Of a stretch of DNA of 49,338 nt, positions 22,257-34,800 are shown piece by piece. Source of the stretch: Nemertoderma westbladi. Its lineage: Eukaryota; Xenacoelomorpha; Nemertodermatida; Nemertodermatidae. The stretch is taken from assembly GCA_032718475.1 (NCBI GenBank), contig JAUCBJ010000989.1:64001-113338 (forward strand), in the 5' to 3' direction. The first letter of the stretch is position 1, and each line of letters opens with the position of its first letter. The position numbers were made by a program, and so were the translations under genes. A model generated the notes under the pieces. It did not search any database and had not been told where the DNA came from. It worked only from the letters and a program-made list of their open reading frames with translations.

Positions 22257-23711
22257 ATGATGGGAGATCAACATGGCCCTTCCAGAAAACAGTCTTCACT
22301 GAAGCGACATCTCCCGTGTGGATCAGATAGTGAGAGCGACAACGACTTAGGACATAAACGTTATATCCCCGGTGGTGATAGCGAAGATGAAGTCATTGAG
22401 ATCTCCAAAGAACTGCCAGATAACGAAGGTTCAACATCAACCCGATACCCTGATTGGGCAGCACTTCCACACGAACTTATTTCTAATTTGTTCAGCTATT
22501 TACCAGAATGCGATCGGTTGTCAGCCGGCGGAACTTGTCTCAAATGGAATGAGGCCCAGAAAGATGCGGGGCTTTGGAGAACGGGAGATATTGCCATCAG
22601 TGGAGAACGGCATCACGATAAGAAAGAGATTGAAGTATTTAGACAATACGGAGTTCATATGGAAAAAGTTGCAATCCGTTGCTATGGGAGGCTAAGCAAT
22701 AGACAACAGATGTTATGGCACCTCAGCCAATCAGTGGATCATCTTAAGGTATCCCAGCTAAAACAATTCCGTCTATGGATGGCTTCCCTCGGTATCTATG
22801 ACACAAAAATATCGCAGCATTTAAATGAATTCTTCCGGTCACAGAAAGAGTTAGAAGACGTGACACTAAGAGATTTGCAAGTAAAGCCTTTAATTGACGG
22901 TGTTCGATTAATAGAAAGTTTGGTGAGACACAACCGCGGATCTTTAAAGAAGATCATAATCGATGAATTAATTCATCCATCTGCCGCATCTACTACGAGG
23001 CCCCTATCATCTGCTATGGGACCGCTCACTTCATTGAAGGCGTTGACGAACCTGAATATCAATTATAACTACTTGAATCCAGATATATTAGAAAGAATTC
23101 TGACTAACAGTCCCCATCTAATATTATTGGTACTCCGCCTAGATCTGACTAGATCTGATAATGTTTTACCTGTTGCTGATAATAACAACAGCCCGTGGAG
23201 AAAAGCCAACCCCGAGCTCTCGGTTCATATGCTGTTCTACTTCGAGACAGTTGACGTTCATTCGCTGATTCGCTTGATAAAAGGACGACCTCCTCTGACG
23301 AAGTTCGAATTAGTTTCAGCTTGGATGGAAACAGGCGACGGCTTATCTATCCTATTCCGCTATCTAGGTGATCACATGGACCAATGTCTGAAAGAGTTGG
23401 TAATGGAGTGCGGGCAGGATGAAGAAATACGTGTTGACTTCGTTTCGATGGTAAGAGATTGTAAGAAGCTAGAGAGCATCACAATTACGATGACTCTCAA
23501 AATTGAAGTTGTAACTGATATCTGTGAGCTGAAGTTCCAGCAAGAAATTATTCCAGAATTAAAGAAGTGTCACATCGCCTTCGCGGGTGTGGATAATGGG
23601 GTTGAATTGAGTATCCTGAACCGTCAATGGAATGATAAGATAAAAGCTAGCGGAGTTGATTTCCGTTTCAATAAGTTCGGAGATCCTATGGAGATGGTCA
23701 CTGTCGGTTAA
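22257..23711 (+). CDS. F-box protein with LRR-like region, copy B
   Basis: 484 codons, same organisation as copy A: acidic N-terminal tail, F-box at about 64-108, Leu-rich part at about 155-440. Against copy A I count ten base changes in the coding part: six alter the protein (A22G, G30D, R231K, A247T, I250L, F435L) and four are silent. None falls in the F-box. Both copies are open, so neither is visibly decayed. The upstream 700 bp are nearly the same, except that the gypsy insertion now lies about 800 bp upstream of the ATG. Its effect on expression cannot be read from sequence. Confidence 0.85.
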   Translation: MMGDQHGPSRKQSSLKRHLPCGSDSESDNDLGHKRYIPGGDSEDEVIEISKELPDNEGSTSTRYPDWAALPHELISNLFSYLPECDRLSAGGTCLKWNEAQKDAGLWRTGDIAISGERHHDKKEIEVFRQYGVHMEKVAIRCYGRLSNRQQMLWHLSQSVDHLKVSQLKQFRLWMASLGIYDTKISQHLNEFFRSQKELEDVTLRDLQVKPLIDGVRLIESLVRHNRGSLKKIIIDELIHPSAASTTRPLSSAMGPLTSLKALTNLNINYNYLNPDILERILTNSPHLILLVLRLDLTRSDNVLPVADNNNSPWRKANPELSVHMLFYFETVDVHSLIRLIKGRPPLTKFELVSAWMETGDGLSILFRYLGDHMDQCLKELVMECGQDEEIRVDFVSMVRDCKKLESITITMTLKIEVVTDICELKFQQEIIPELKKCHIAFAGVDNGVELSILNRQWNDKIKASGVDFRFNKFGDPMEMVTVG

Positions 23712-24258
23712 TTAGAAGATACTGGAGCTGAATGTCTTGGATGGTTAAATACAAGACGCTCACTAATTCACGCTCGCCGATTAGCTAATAATTATTAATC
23801 GTGTTTATATATTGTATATTCTTACATTATTGGTAACAAGTAACTAAAAATAGAGTCCTGCAATATTTTATATATTTATATATACAGTATATTTGATACA
23901 GCACAACCCCCCCCCCCCCCCCCCCCCCTCCCCACACGTCACACTGTTATTTTCTTCTGATTGTGCTTGGCAATTATATTAAGATGACCTTGATGAAAGT
24001 TACTCGTTTACAAAACATTGGGGTTCTAAAAACTGCTTAAATTAATAAGGTAACTATTTCATAGCATGAATCATTTTTTTTAATGTTTGTATTAATTATG
24101 TACACTTGTACTGTACAGTCGGTCTATATTATTAGCATCAACTTTATAATGGAGAGCTTCACCTTCCTACTTGAATAATTCATAAGAAAATTTGTTGATT
24201 CTTTAATCCTAAGGCATCTCAAATTGGGATGTACCACTAAAGTTAGAGGCGGAGTAGC

Positions 24259-24565
24259 GTTACTATTAACTTCTAGTGCGACTTGGTGTTGTTTCAATAC
24301 TCGCAGGGCAAGGGAACACGTTCGTGGGGCCTTCGCGCAGCACGAGGCCCAGTTATTAGATACAAATTAAAATTGAGCGACTGTATCACAAAATCAGGTT
24401 TTGAGAAATTTACCCACACCACCAATCAATCAAAGAAAGAGGGACAGTACGTGTTCACCCCTTTTAATCTGCACCCCCCCCACCCACCCTTCTCAACCAC
24501 CAATACATAACCGCGACTTCTACCACCCACGGAAGGGTAGCACGAACTTATTTCCAATCGCACGT
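24259..24565 (-). repeat. Extra 307 bp segment of the 4.1 kb element family
   Basis: Absent from block A, where GAGTAGC joins TAAATATGC directly (about 9205). Its main part is the reverse complement of 13020-13260. Because that order (ORF end, then this segment) also exists in the complete element, block A may have lost it rather than block B gained it. Confidence 0.7.
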
Positions 24566-25152
24566 TAAATATGCAAAGCCAGGTGGTTTATAGGAATATA
24601 ATAAACGCAGTACTCGTTTTCATCATAAGCCTCTTTGCGTTCGTCCTGTTTTGTATTTAAATATATTTCTTAAACGCAGGCTAGGACGATCTTTATAATA
24701 ATAATAACTAGGGATGCGATCAATATGTGAAGCCAGGTGGTTTATATAATAATTTAGTCAACGCAGTACTCGTCTTCTTTATATGCCTCGTCGCTTGTCC
24801 TGTTTTGTCAAAAAATATTTTTCCTAAACGCAGACTGACGATCTTTATACAGTTATAACTATGCGAAGTTTCGAAACTGTGCGAGTAACTGTTGATACAT
24901 CTATGTGGAGATGTGTGATATGTGGAGATGTGTGATACAACGCCAACGCATCTTATGCCGATGTAGTAATATGGGTATTGAAATAATATTAAATGAATGT
25001 ACACTCTTAAAGCTGCAGCGAAAAAATGTAGCTAATTTCCTAGGTTACATATAAAATAATAATATTATTTTTAAGAACATTAATTTTACTACTTTGCAAA
25101 AATTCATTTAAAAAATAACCAGACATATACATTGTGGAATAAACTATTTCAG

Positions 25153-25178
25153 AAGCCTACAACAGCCATGCCATGGAT
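25153..25178 (+). pseudogene. Astacin-like exon start, second copy of the junction
   Basis: Same acceptor and codons as at 9789-9814, again ending at the 4.1 kb element's TGTGGGG. It implies a third astacin copy that should resume to the right of the window. Confidence 0.4.
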
Positions 25179-25383
25179 TGTGGGGCGAGCCACGAAGTGA
25201 GTGAGCCTTAGCGTAGTGGTACCATTAATCAACCTGTGGGGCGAGCCACGAAGTGAGTGAGCCTTAGCGTAGTGGTACCATTAATCAACCTGTCGTTCTG
25301 TCGTTCTGTCGCGTTTTTTTCAGTATTTTATTTTAAACGTTAATAACTCGGCCAATCCTTGATGAAATCTATCCAAACTTGGT
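25179..25383 (+). mobile_element. 4.1 kb element, copy 2, left part before BEL-2
   Basis: Left inverted repeat as at 9815, but its first 56 bp are tandemly doubled (25179-25234, 25235-25290). It is broken at 25383 by BEL-2 and resumes at 44210. The uninterrupted site CTTGGTACACATG is seen at 9978 and near 47000. Confidence 0.88.
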
Positions 25384-26545
25384 TGTAAAAGCTTTTGTGG
25401 GATAACTGATTCGTTTGCCTTGCTAACCAGTTCCCCCCAGGCGCTAGAATACTCTAAAAAGGGATCTATAACTCGAATAGCGCAAGCTACCGGCTGATTG
25501 GCTGATTCGCTGTGCGAAGGGATCTGAGCTACGTTTGATTGTCCAACCAGCTTGGGAAAGTTGCCCCACAGCCCTGCTTTCTGTATCTGCCAATAGGATT
25601 TGAGTTGATTTTGATTTCGACCTATCACAGATCTACTGAACTGAATTTTCCTATCTGTATGCTCTTTCTCTGTGTTGGGTGGAAGCCTTTGTAAATAAGG
25701 TTATTCTTATCAGTTTTCAGTGTTGTTGGTCTTTCTTCCTGAGCCAAGGAAGAACGGCCTTGGAAATATTTTGTGCCTTTTCTGTTTTAGTCTAACACTA
25801 GTAGGCTTAATTATAAGGACATATATCCGTTATCAAACTAATGAACACACTGAATCACTGTGCATACGTTTATATTGTTATACTGCTATTTACTGTCAGT
25901 TCTTCATAATATGGTTGATGAATTATTATATTTGGAATAACGATAAATAACCCCGAAACCCAATATTCTTGATATACCGAAGGTAAGAGAGAAAGGTTAC
26001 ATATAACGATTGTGACTTATGTTAAAGTGGTTTGAAGTGAATCTAATGTTATTTGATAGACCCTACATGAGTCGGTCCGTGTTCCTTTTATATATAACTA
26101 AAATCAGTGAAGATCGGCAGATCAGTGTGCAGTATTGTGCAGCATTGTGTATGAGTGAGCCTGATAACGAAGCATTTCCTAAAGAATGCGCCATATATGT
26201 GAATTATAACTAAGCCATATCGTTGTGAGTAGTTTAAGTCATAACTCTGTTTGTATAGATAGAGCGCCACGTCCTAAAGGAACTGTTAATATTTCCCGAA
26301 GGTGAATAATATTGTCAGAGATTATATAATACTGTCAGTCGAATAATACATTAAGCTTACATAGCAATAAGATTAAGCCGTCGAACCCAATCTCCCGGGT
26401 ATATCCAGCGGGTGAATGATCGCGCACAGATTGGTTTCGACTAGTGTAGTGAATTAAATACTTGTCATAGGCTAAAAGTGATTTATTATCTAGAAGACAT
26501 CCTAATTTGGCGGGTTAAACTGCCAAAGGTCTAAAAGCGCGAACA
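25384..26545 (+). repeat. BEL-2 5' LTR
   Basis: 1162 bp, TGTAAAAGC...GCGAACA. U3 differs completely from that of BEL-1 over about the first 330 bp. Short frames in it are open in all copies but have no recognisable product. Confidence 0.95.
26086..26127 (+). promoter_or_regulatory. Candidate BEL-2 LTR promoter (TATA + initiator)
   Basis: TTTTATATATAA at 26086-26097 is followed, 33 bp on, by ATCAGTG (26121-26127), which resembles the arthropod initiator TCAGT. If used, transcription would start near 26123 and R-U5 would be about 420 bp. The 3' LTR has the same at 43750-43791. Read from motifs only. Confidence 0.45.
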
Positions 26546-28855
26546 ATAACGGATATATATTCTGTATTGCAGTGTAGGCATTAAATACAGTTTAATATTG
26601 TTCTGGTAAGAACAATAACGGATATCGCTTCTTTATTGCAGTAAGCAATAAAGTTGAAAGTACCGGTCAACCGGTAAACCTGAACGGTACTTCAGTAGGT
26701 CAGTAGGCCCAACCGCCAGAACCGGTACTGCCGTAGGTCCAACTGCCAGAACCGGTACTTCTGTAGGTCCGTAGGCCTAACTGTCCTAACCGGTACTTCC
26801 CGTATAAGTACATTAGTATTATTCGATTTGATTGTTGTATACCGGTAGGCTGTTTAAGAGATTAGGGACTGTACACCCCTTGTTTCTTTTGGAGCTTACT
26901 TATTTCTGTCAGTTTTATTTGTTTGTAGGCCAGTATTGAACAGAAGGCGTGTAAGCCTGATCAGATTGTACGGACAATTTGTAGGCTGAGCTGTTGTCTG
27001 ATTGCTGTTAAGTCTGAATGGATTGCAGTGTGTAGATCACCTGTCCGATAAAGAACGGTTAGGAAGTAGGGGCAGCAAATGCTGTAAGGTAAACCCCCAA
27101 CTAAAGAATAAGTCGTACTACTGGGTTAGAACGCATACTACCTAATCATTTCGGAGTCTGCATGTCCTGTAGTTTATTTAGGCTTGAGAGTAGTCTGCCA
27201 TCGTTGAGTCTGTACTTTGTTTGTGTAAGTCTGTACGGGTAGCGTATAATATTTATTCAGATAATTTGTAGGCTGGATAGTTGTCTGGCTGTTATTAGGT
27301 CTGAACGGATTGTAGTGTGTGTAGAGCCCTTGTCCGATAAAGAACGGTTAGGAAGTAGGGGCAGCCAATGCTGTAAGGTAAACCCCCAATTAAAGAATAA
27401 GTCGTACTACTGGGTTAGAACGCATACTACCTAATCATTTCGGAGTCTGCATATACCGTAGTTTGTTTAGGCTTGATAGTAGTCTGTCAGTGTTCGGTCT
27501 GCATTTTGTTTGAGTGGTTTGTACGCGTAGCGTAATATTTATTATTCAGAGTTTATGCGATTATTCACAACATTCATTCCCCAAGTTTGTTCCTACAGTA
27601 ATTGTGTTTGTTATACATACCGCTATAGTTAAATTAACCCCGGTACTACACGGGCTGCTTGGCGTAGGTAAAGACTGGTGATTTTGTGCACCGGTCACTC
27701 CAGCAGATGCCGTGGTTCTTTTAGCTGTTCAAGTATATTTAACTACTGATTATCTGTTGTACAAGTACTCGTACCTAATTTAGGGTTTAGTGTACAGTGC
27801 TTTCCGAGAGTAATTAGTGTAGGCATTATATTTGTGTTGTAAAGTGGTTGATAGGCACGTTCGATTAGCTCTATTAACTTCTAGGTAGGAACACTCCGTG
27901 ATACATAACGTAGTACCTATAGCGATACGGCTATAGGTCGTCAGGCGGTGGTATTTTCCTATCTGGACAACGCAGTGTATTTACTACTACTTATTATTTT
28001 CAAATACCGTAGTACCCTGTCCGTTGTAATAACCAGAATTCTAACCCTTTGTTAGGCTGGTTTGTAGACTTCTTGTAAAATTACCCTAAAAATTCGTATT
28101 TTGTGTTTTTGTAAATTTTTGTGTTTATTTAGAGATTGTAATCTCACCCGAATTGTACGTAATTTGTAGTATTAAGTAACTTAGGTAAATTAGCATTATT
28201 TGTTTTAGTGTCCTATAAGTAACACTTCACTGAAAGCGCACCGCTTTGTGTAGTGATTACTCCCCAGAAATAATAGCATTTATTTCAAACATTGACAAAA
28301 CCCATTAAAACGGGTATATATATATTATAAATCAAATCTAACGATTTATAAATAGTAGGCCTACCATACAACCATTAGGTCTCAATATCAGTTGGACTAC
28401 TGCTCAAATAACGGTAATAAAGTAAGTAAAGTAACAAAGTAACCCTAAAATTCAGAAATTCAATTATTTAAAATAATTGATATACCGGTATTTACGATAG
28501 GCCTATTATCTTTATTTCTATAAATCTAGGCTGAAATTATACCGGTACTTGTAATTAATTCTATTCCAGAATTATAATTATACTACAAAACTGTAAGCTG
28601 TATACCGGTATTCCCGATAGGCCTATTATATATTTATATATATTTGTGCTAAAATTATACCGGTATTCTGTGATAAACCTAGTCTGTAATAATAGTTATA
28701 TATACTATAAGCATACCGGTATTCTAATATATTATATATCACGCTATACTGAGTAGCAGTACCGGTAATTAATTACTAGGCTATCAGTTAATACTGAATT
28801 ACTAGACTTGCTTAGACTGTAATATAGCAGTAGGCATTCAACTGTATCCATAAAC
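26546..28855 (+). other. BEL-2 untranslated leader with tandem duplication
   Basis: 2310 bp without a convincing gene. No TGG-type primer site directly follows the LTR: the sequence there is ATAACGGATAT, shared with BEL-1. BEL-2 repeats it 77 bp on (26622) after an extra segment. About 26970-27258 and 27259-27547 are a direct duplication with offset 289 bp, single in BEL-1. Near the gag start (28480-28770) ACCGGT palindromes recur. Confidence 0.75.
26970..27547 (+). repeat. 289-bp direct duplication in the BEL-2 leader
   Basis: Both units contain CCGATAAAGAACGGTTAGGA (27045 and 27334) and GTAAACCCCCAA..AAAGAATAAG. They differ by scattered substitutions, so the duplication is older than the present insertion. 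Confidence 0.85.
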
Positions 28856-31800
28856 ATGTCTGATACTAAGCAGAACCTGTCAGACAGTTTATTAGATGTA
28901 ACTATCTGCGACTCAGATAGAGGCGTAGAACCGTCTAGTCGTAAGTTCAGTTCACCTCCCACTGTGAGGAAGGTCATCCCTCCAGTAGTAATAAAAGAAC
29001 CTAGGCTGGTCCAACATCGTAGGTCTATCATAGGCACTCGAGCTCAGGTCAAGCGGGACAAAGAAGCAGCGGAACAGCAACAACCCGCGAGCCAAGAACT
29101 TACTTCTCAACGGCCCAACAGCTCCAGTAGTGAGGATACTGTAGAACTGACACCAGAACGCGGAGCAAAGATGATGGATGCGGTTTATTCGGATCCCCTT
29201 CTCATCCTTCCTGCAGCCGTACTCACTAGGTTATTGATCGCTGTGGAAGAACACCAGATCGATTGGGCGAGAAGCCAGCGTTCAACTAGAGATAGTTATG
29301 CTGGATACACAAGGGAAGAACTGAAGTCCATGGTCGAGTCGCAATGGAACTTCCCCGGACCCGGACTCCCGTTTGATTTATCAGAAGCTGCCTGGGAAGA
29401 CATACACCTGATGGGAGTAGCCAAAGAAACCATAGATCCCGCTGTGTGGAAGAGGTCCGCAGCCGGATACGCACAGGGATTCTTCAGCTCTATGGAGCGA
29501 GTAAAAGGAAAACTGTTTCAACAACCACAAGGACCTCAAGAGCAGGGACAACTGCTTTATCAAGTTAGAGAAAGAATTCTACAAATCAGGCTAATATTAT
29601 CGGCCTTTGAGGAGGCTTCTAAACGAAGACAAGACACGTCGTTGCAAGTTGCCGTAAAGACTTGGTTTCAAAGGGTGAGTCTCCAGGTTCAAGGAACAGC
29701 TCAGTGGAAAGCTCAGCTGGAGGAGCGCTCAACCCATGGAGAATCAACAGACGCTACTTTTTCCCAAGTGGAAAGTGAAGCGACAGCAGAGAAACCGCAT
29801 AAGAGGGATGCCATTGACATCTATCTGTCAGACTATCAACGTTTTTTAGGTGATGACGAGTTGAGGAGAAGGTTAGATGGACTTAGCCCTAATAGCGAAG
29901 GAACTCAGCGTGTGTTGGATGCCATCGATGTGGAAATGAGGGCTGCGAATCAGGCTAAATTTGATGAACAACTCCGCCTGACACGAGTCCAAGAAGAACA
30001 AGTAAAGAAAAAACGTATAGAAGACAGAAAGAAAGCAGCAGTGGTAGCTGCAGAAGCAAAAAGAAAAGCGGTAGCGGCAGAGGCAGCGGCAGAGGCAAAA
30101 GCGGCCGAAGCTGAAAGAAAAGCGGCAGCGGCAGCGGCAGAAGCAAAAGCGGCCGAAGCTGAAAGAAAGGCGGCCGAGGCTGAAAGAAAGGCCGCAGAGG
30201 CAGCGGCAGCGGCAGAAGCAAAGGCGGCCGAAGCTGAAAGAAAGGCGGCCGAGGCTGAAAGAAAGGCCGCAGAGGCAGTGGCAGATGCCGAACGGAGAGC
30301 GACTGAAGAAACCACCCAATTAGAATTGGAAAACATTCAGGAGAATCAAGACTGCATAAATAAACAGTTAACAGCTAGTAATATGCAGATGATGAATCGA
30401 TCTACTCCCAAAAGACAGGGATATACATCATCTGAGGAAGGCGATACCACCGATACTGAAGGCAAAGGAAATAGATCTCGTTTAAGCAGACGTAAAAGAA
30501 CATTCCACCGTCAGAAATTGCCTGATTTGCCTCCAGCTGTTAGAAGGCAACTAAATAACACCAACTTAGGTAGTACAGAGCCCACAGACCAAACAATTAA
30601 AATAGAAAGACTCCCTACGATAGTAGATGAGCCTGAAATAATTAGGCCTGTTCTTGAAATCACCCCTTCGGTGATAGACACACCTGTGCTCCCTGAGACT
30701 ACCTCTAAATTCCCTCTGCATAGCACTAAGCTACCTGTGCCCCGTAGAACTGCCCAGGAGACAGTTCAGGTCCTGGACCCCGAGCGAAATATTCATAATT
30801 TGTCGCCCGTTGTCCCTCGTCCGCCCGCTACAACGTTGGCGACTCCCGCTTCGGCGGTCGAATGGGTGGATGAGAGACGGCGGGGGATGGATCTCCTGCT
30901 CGGGCAGATGCAGGAGACTGTCCAGCAATTCAAGGGCACAGTAAGGGAAAGTAGGCTAGAGTTGCAAGAAGTGCAGCAAAGTATCGCGCTAGAACGCGAT
31001 AAATTAGTAAATACTCAAAGGGGTATACCACCACCCTCTGTAACAATGTGTCAACCTGTTAGGTCTGAAGTATCGCATGCGCAAGGTGTGGAGCCTACAC
31101 GCATCTATACTGCTAGCGAAGTAGAAACTCCTATAGTGAACCCTATTAAGGGTAATTATAGACCTGTTGATAATGATATTCCATATAGAACTGATCATAA
31201 TCCGAGAAATTTATATACCGATAACTCGATATTAAATAACACGATGGCCCAAGAAAGTTTTACGCGTCAAATGGCTAGAACCGAAGCCCGGCAAGCGGTG
31301 AAGGTGGGAGAGATCGTCAAGTTCAATGGAGATGAGATGAAATGGTTACCTTTTAATGAATATTACAAAGATAACATACAGAACTCTGTACTATCTAATG
31401 GAGAAAAACTTAGATACCTCATCGAGTGCTTGGAAGGATCTCCCAAGTTAATGGCGTTAAAATTTATTGGACATCCAGACGGATTAAGACAAGTTTGGGA
31501 TACACTAAACATCAGGTATGGTAATAGGAATAACATCGCTGGGTATTTGTATGCAAAGTTGGTAGCGCCCCGAAAGTTTATTAGCAGCGGAATTATCGAG
31601 TTTTCCGATGAGATTCAGGAGATCTGTAGACAATTAGATTGGCTAGGTAAGTCTCAGGAGTATCAGAATGCTATGGTTATTAGAGCAGTGGCTTCTACTT
31701 TACCGAAGGGTGGAGTAGGTACACGCTGGGATAAGAAAGTGTTATATATGATGGAACAACAACGACGAGACCCTACCATGGCTGATCTCATGTCATTCCT

Positions 31801-34800
31801 AGATGGAGAAGTGAAATTACAGCTCCTGAAACTGTCCAGAGAGAAGACACCGGAAAACAAGGTAAGTGAAAAACCCGTCTCTAGGAGAAAGGTAACACCA
31901 GTGTGTTATACAGACGACGGCGAAAGCCAGACTTCTCAAGGAGAAGATAGCGGGAAAGACACTGATAGATCTTATTATGTCAATAAAATGCCTAAAGATC
32001 AGGTAAGTAAATTCAAGTCTCGAGCAAATGACAGGAGAGAACAGGTAAGAAAAACTCCTCCCACGTCTCCCAAGAGAATTCCGGTGAGAAAGCCCGAAGA
32101 AAAGGCAAGTGTACACAATGTGACTCAGATTAAGGTGAGTAACATCAAACCAAAATGTGCGCTATGTGATGGGACCCATCGCTTGAATATGTGTGATGAA
32201 TTTCTAAAGAAATCATTAACTGAGAGACGTGAAGTCATGTGGGACAAGCGGTTGTGTTATAATTGCCTCAGACAAGGACATCAACGGCGAACCTGTTACT
32301 CAGACATAAGGTGTGCAAAGTGTGGTGCGAAACATCATATCTTGTTGCACGCTGAATTCGATCGAAATAGTCCTAATCAGGTAAGTGATTCCGAACTACA
32401 TGTCCAATTCAGTGATGTGAACGACACTGATCAATCTGAGATGGAAGGATTCTATACGGACGAGTTCTCCGACGAAAACGAATCCTGTTATATGATAAAT
32501 ACCGCAGTGTATCGAGCACTCACATATGAAAAGGATACAGACAGCGACTTCACTCTAACTACTTCTGAACGACAACCATCTTGGAAAGAGCCATCTTCCA
32601 ATGTAGGGATCCGAGAGTTTCCTGTGGTGCAAGTAAGGGTTCACGGACCTAAGAGGAGTTATGTAGTGAACGCCCTCCTTGACTCCGGTAGTACAGGAAC
32701 ATTCATCGACAAAGAGCTAGCCGAAGATATATTTGCTGGACAACCCAAGTTCCAAACTAAGCTCAACATGTCCGGCATTATGCAAGTTTGGAAATCTACA
32801 ATAACAGCGGATTATTATGTAGGAGCGTTGTCCACCCCCCAGGACGAACTAGGAGAACATAGCATAAGGTCAGTGAAAATGGTGGCTATAAAGAACTTCG
32901 CTACTACTCAAGCAGACCTTTATAATTGGGACGAGGATGAGAGCATCCAACATCTTAACATACCTCGATTCCAGACTGATTATCCTGGAGTGCAAATACT
33001 CATCGGCCAAAACGCGCATGAGGCGCTGGAGACATTAGAGAAACGGCCTGCTCAACCGCAGCCACTACAGACCTATGCGGTAAGAACTAGAGTAGGTTGG
33101 TACTTTACTGGCCCTTCCCGTAGAACACTCAGAGAAAGACTACCGCCAGAGAGCGTCTACCAGGTGAGTGAATGGGAAGATGATACTAGTGAGGGAGACG
33201 ATTTAACTGAGGGAACCCCATACTCCTCAGATAACGACGACGTTCACCAGCTTTTTGATGAGGAGAATACCATCGATCTCCTTAAGGAAAACGAGGCTTG
33301 GCAAAACCAAGTGAACTTATGTCAACTTCTTTATCCATCTGAACGAGAAGCTTATAACGACGAGTTAAATGACGTCATTGAGCGTTGTAATGCCAAGACT
33401 CGAGATGAACATGCCGTACGATTCTTTACGCAAGAGGCGGTAGAGCCCAATTCCTACGATAAAGCCTTGTCGGTGGAAGAGGAAAGGGCCAAGCAGATCC
33501 AAGAGACAACTACACGTTTCCTCAAAGATCAAGGTAGGTATGAAGTCGGTCTACCTTTCCGCAAGAAAGAACCGAAGTTCATCAATAACAGACCCTTGGC
33601 GGAAAAAAGAATCGCGCAACTCCATCGACGCCTTACGGCTAATTCTTCAGCTAAAGCAATGTATCAAACACAGCTGGAGAAATTTATTAGTAAGGGATAC
33701 GCGGAGAGAGTACCGGAAGAAACACCTGTGACTGAAAGAACGTATTACTTAACTCACCATTACGTTCCTAAACCCGGTAAGCCACATGAAGTGAGAGTAG
33801 TGTTTGATGGCTCCGCTCTTTACATGGGTCAATCCCTTAACTCTGAATTGTTACCCGGACCCAACTTGCTTCAATCTTTGTTGGGAATTCTTTTAAGATT
33901 GAGACAATATTCGATTGCTTTCGCCTCCGATATAGAAGGCATGTTCTTACAAGTCAAGGTGTTAGATAGGGATCGAGATAGTCTACGATTTCTGTGGTGG
34001 CCCGAAGGAGACCTCAACCAGAAACCGGTGGAGTACTGGATGACCATCCAGGCCTTTGGGATAATCTCAAGCCCTTCCAACGCCTGTTCGGTAGTGCGTA
34101 CCACTGCAGAGGACAACCGAGAGGCCTTCTCTAAGGAAGTGATCGACAACATCAAGAGAGACATATACATGGACGACAATCTGAAGTCCCTTCCATCAGT
34201 TGAGGAAGCCATTGAGGTCGCTAAAGGAACGGTAGAGTGCTTAAAAAGAGGTGGGTTTCGATTAACAAAATTCACCAGCAACTCCCGTGAGTTTCTGGAG
34301 TCGATCCCTGCGGAAGATCGAGGGGCGAAAGATCTAGATTTGATCAAAGATGATCTGCCAGAAACCAAGACACTCGGCTTGAAATGGGACACAGAGCGAG
34401 ATATTCTGTTTTTCCAGCTAAAACAGCGAGATAATCCAGTTCGAACCAAACGGATTTGCTTAAGTATACTGAGCACTTATTTCGATCCATTGGGATTTAT
34501 TAGCCCAGTTATATTGATTGCTCGTAGTTTGGTACAACAAATGTGGCTTGAAAACCACTCATGGGACGATCCACTTAAGGGAGAATTATTGAAGAAGTGG
34601 ATGAAATGGGAAGATTCTCTGCCGGCTATCGAGGATTTTATAATTTCCCGTTCATATTTTGGTCATGTTCTCCCTACGTATTCCTATCAACTCCATGTGT
34701 TTGGAGACGCCAGCGATATGGGAATAGGTATAGTAGCCTATCTAAGAGTGGAAACTCCGGATGGAATCAAAGTCGCCTTGGTTACTTCTAAGGCATTAAT

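Larger units (their letters stand above)
14908..25178 (+). repeat. Host tandem block B (LDLa tail + F-box gene)
   Basis: Direct repeat of 4487-9814, longer because it contains the gypsy element (16315-21454) and the 24259-24565 segment, and lacking the MITE. At 14908 the BEL-1 target site is uninterrupted. Block B keeps the astacin and EGF parts to its left, which BEL-1 hides in block A. Confidence 0.9.
23712..25178. other. 3' flank of F-box copy B
   Basis: Matches 8662-9814, including the 22-base C run (23907-23928), plus the extra segment 24259-24565 and the two inverted ORF-end fragments (24570-24865). No gene of its own. Confidence 0.6.

Noticed and set aside
25980-25988. AAGGTAAGA in the BEL-2 LTR as leader splice donor
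   Set aside because: It lies upstream of the likely TATA box and start site (26086-26127), so it would not be in the transcript from the 5' LTR.
29873-30336. Three minus-strand ORFs opposite the Gag coiled coil
   Set aside because: They are the antisense of the Ala/Glu repeat (Ser/Ala- or Leu-rich translations), shadows of gag.
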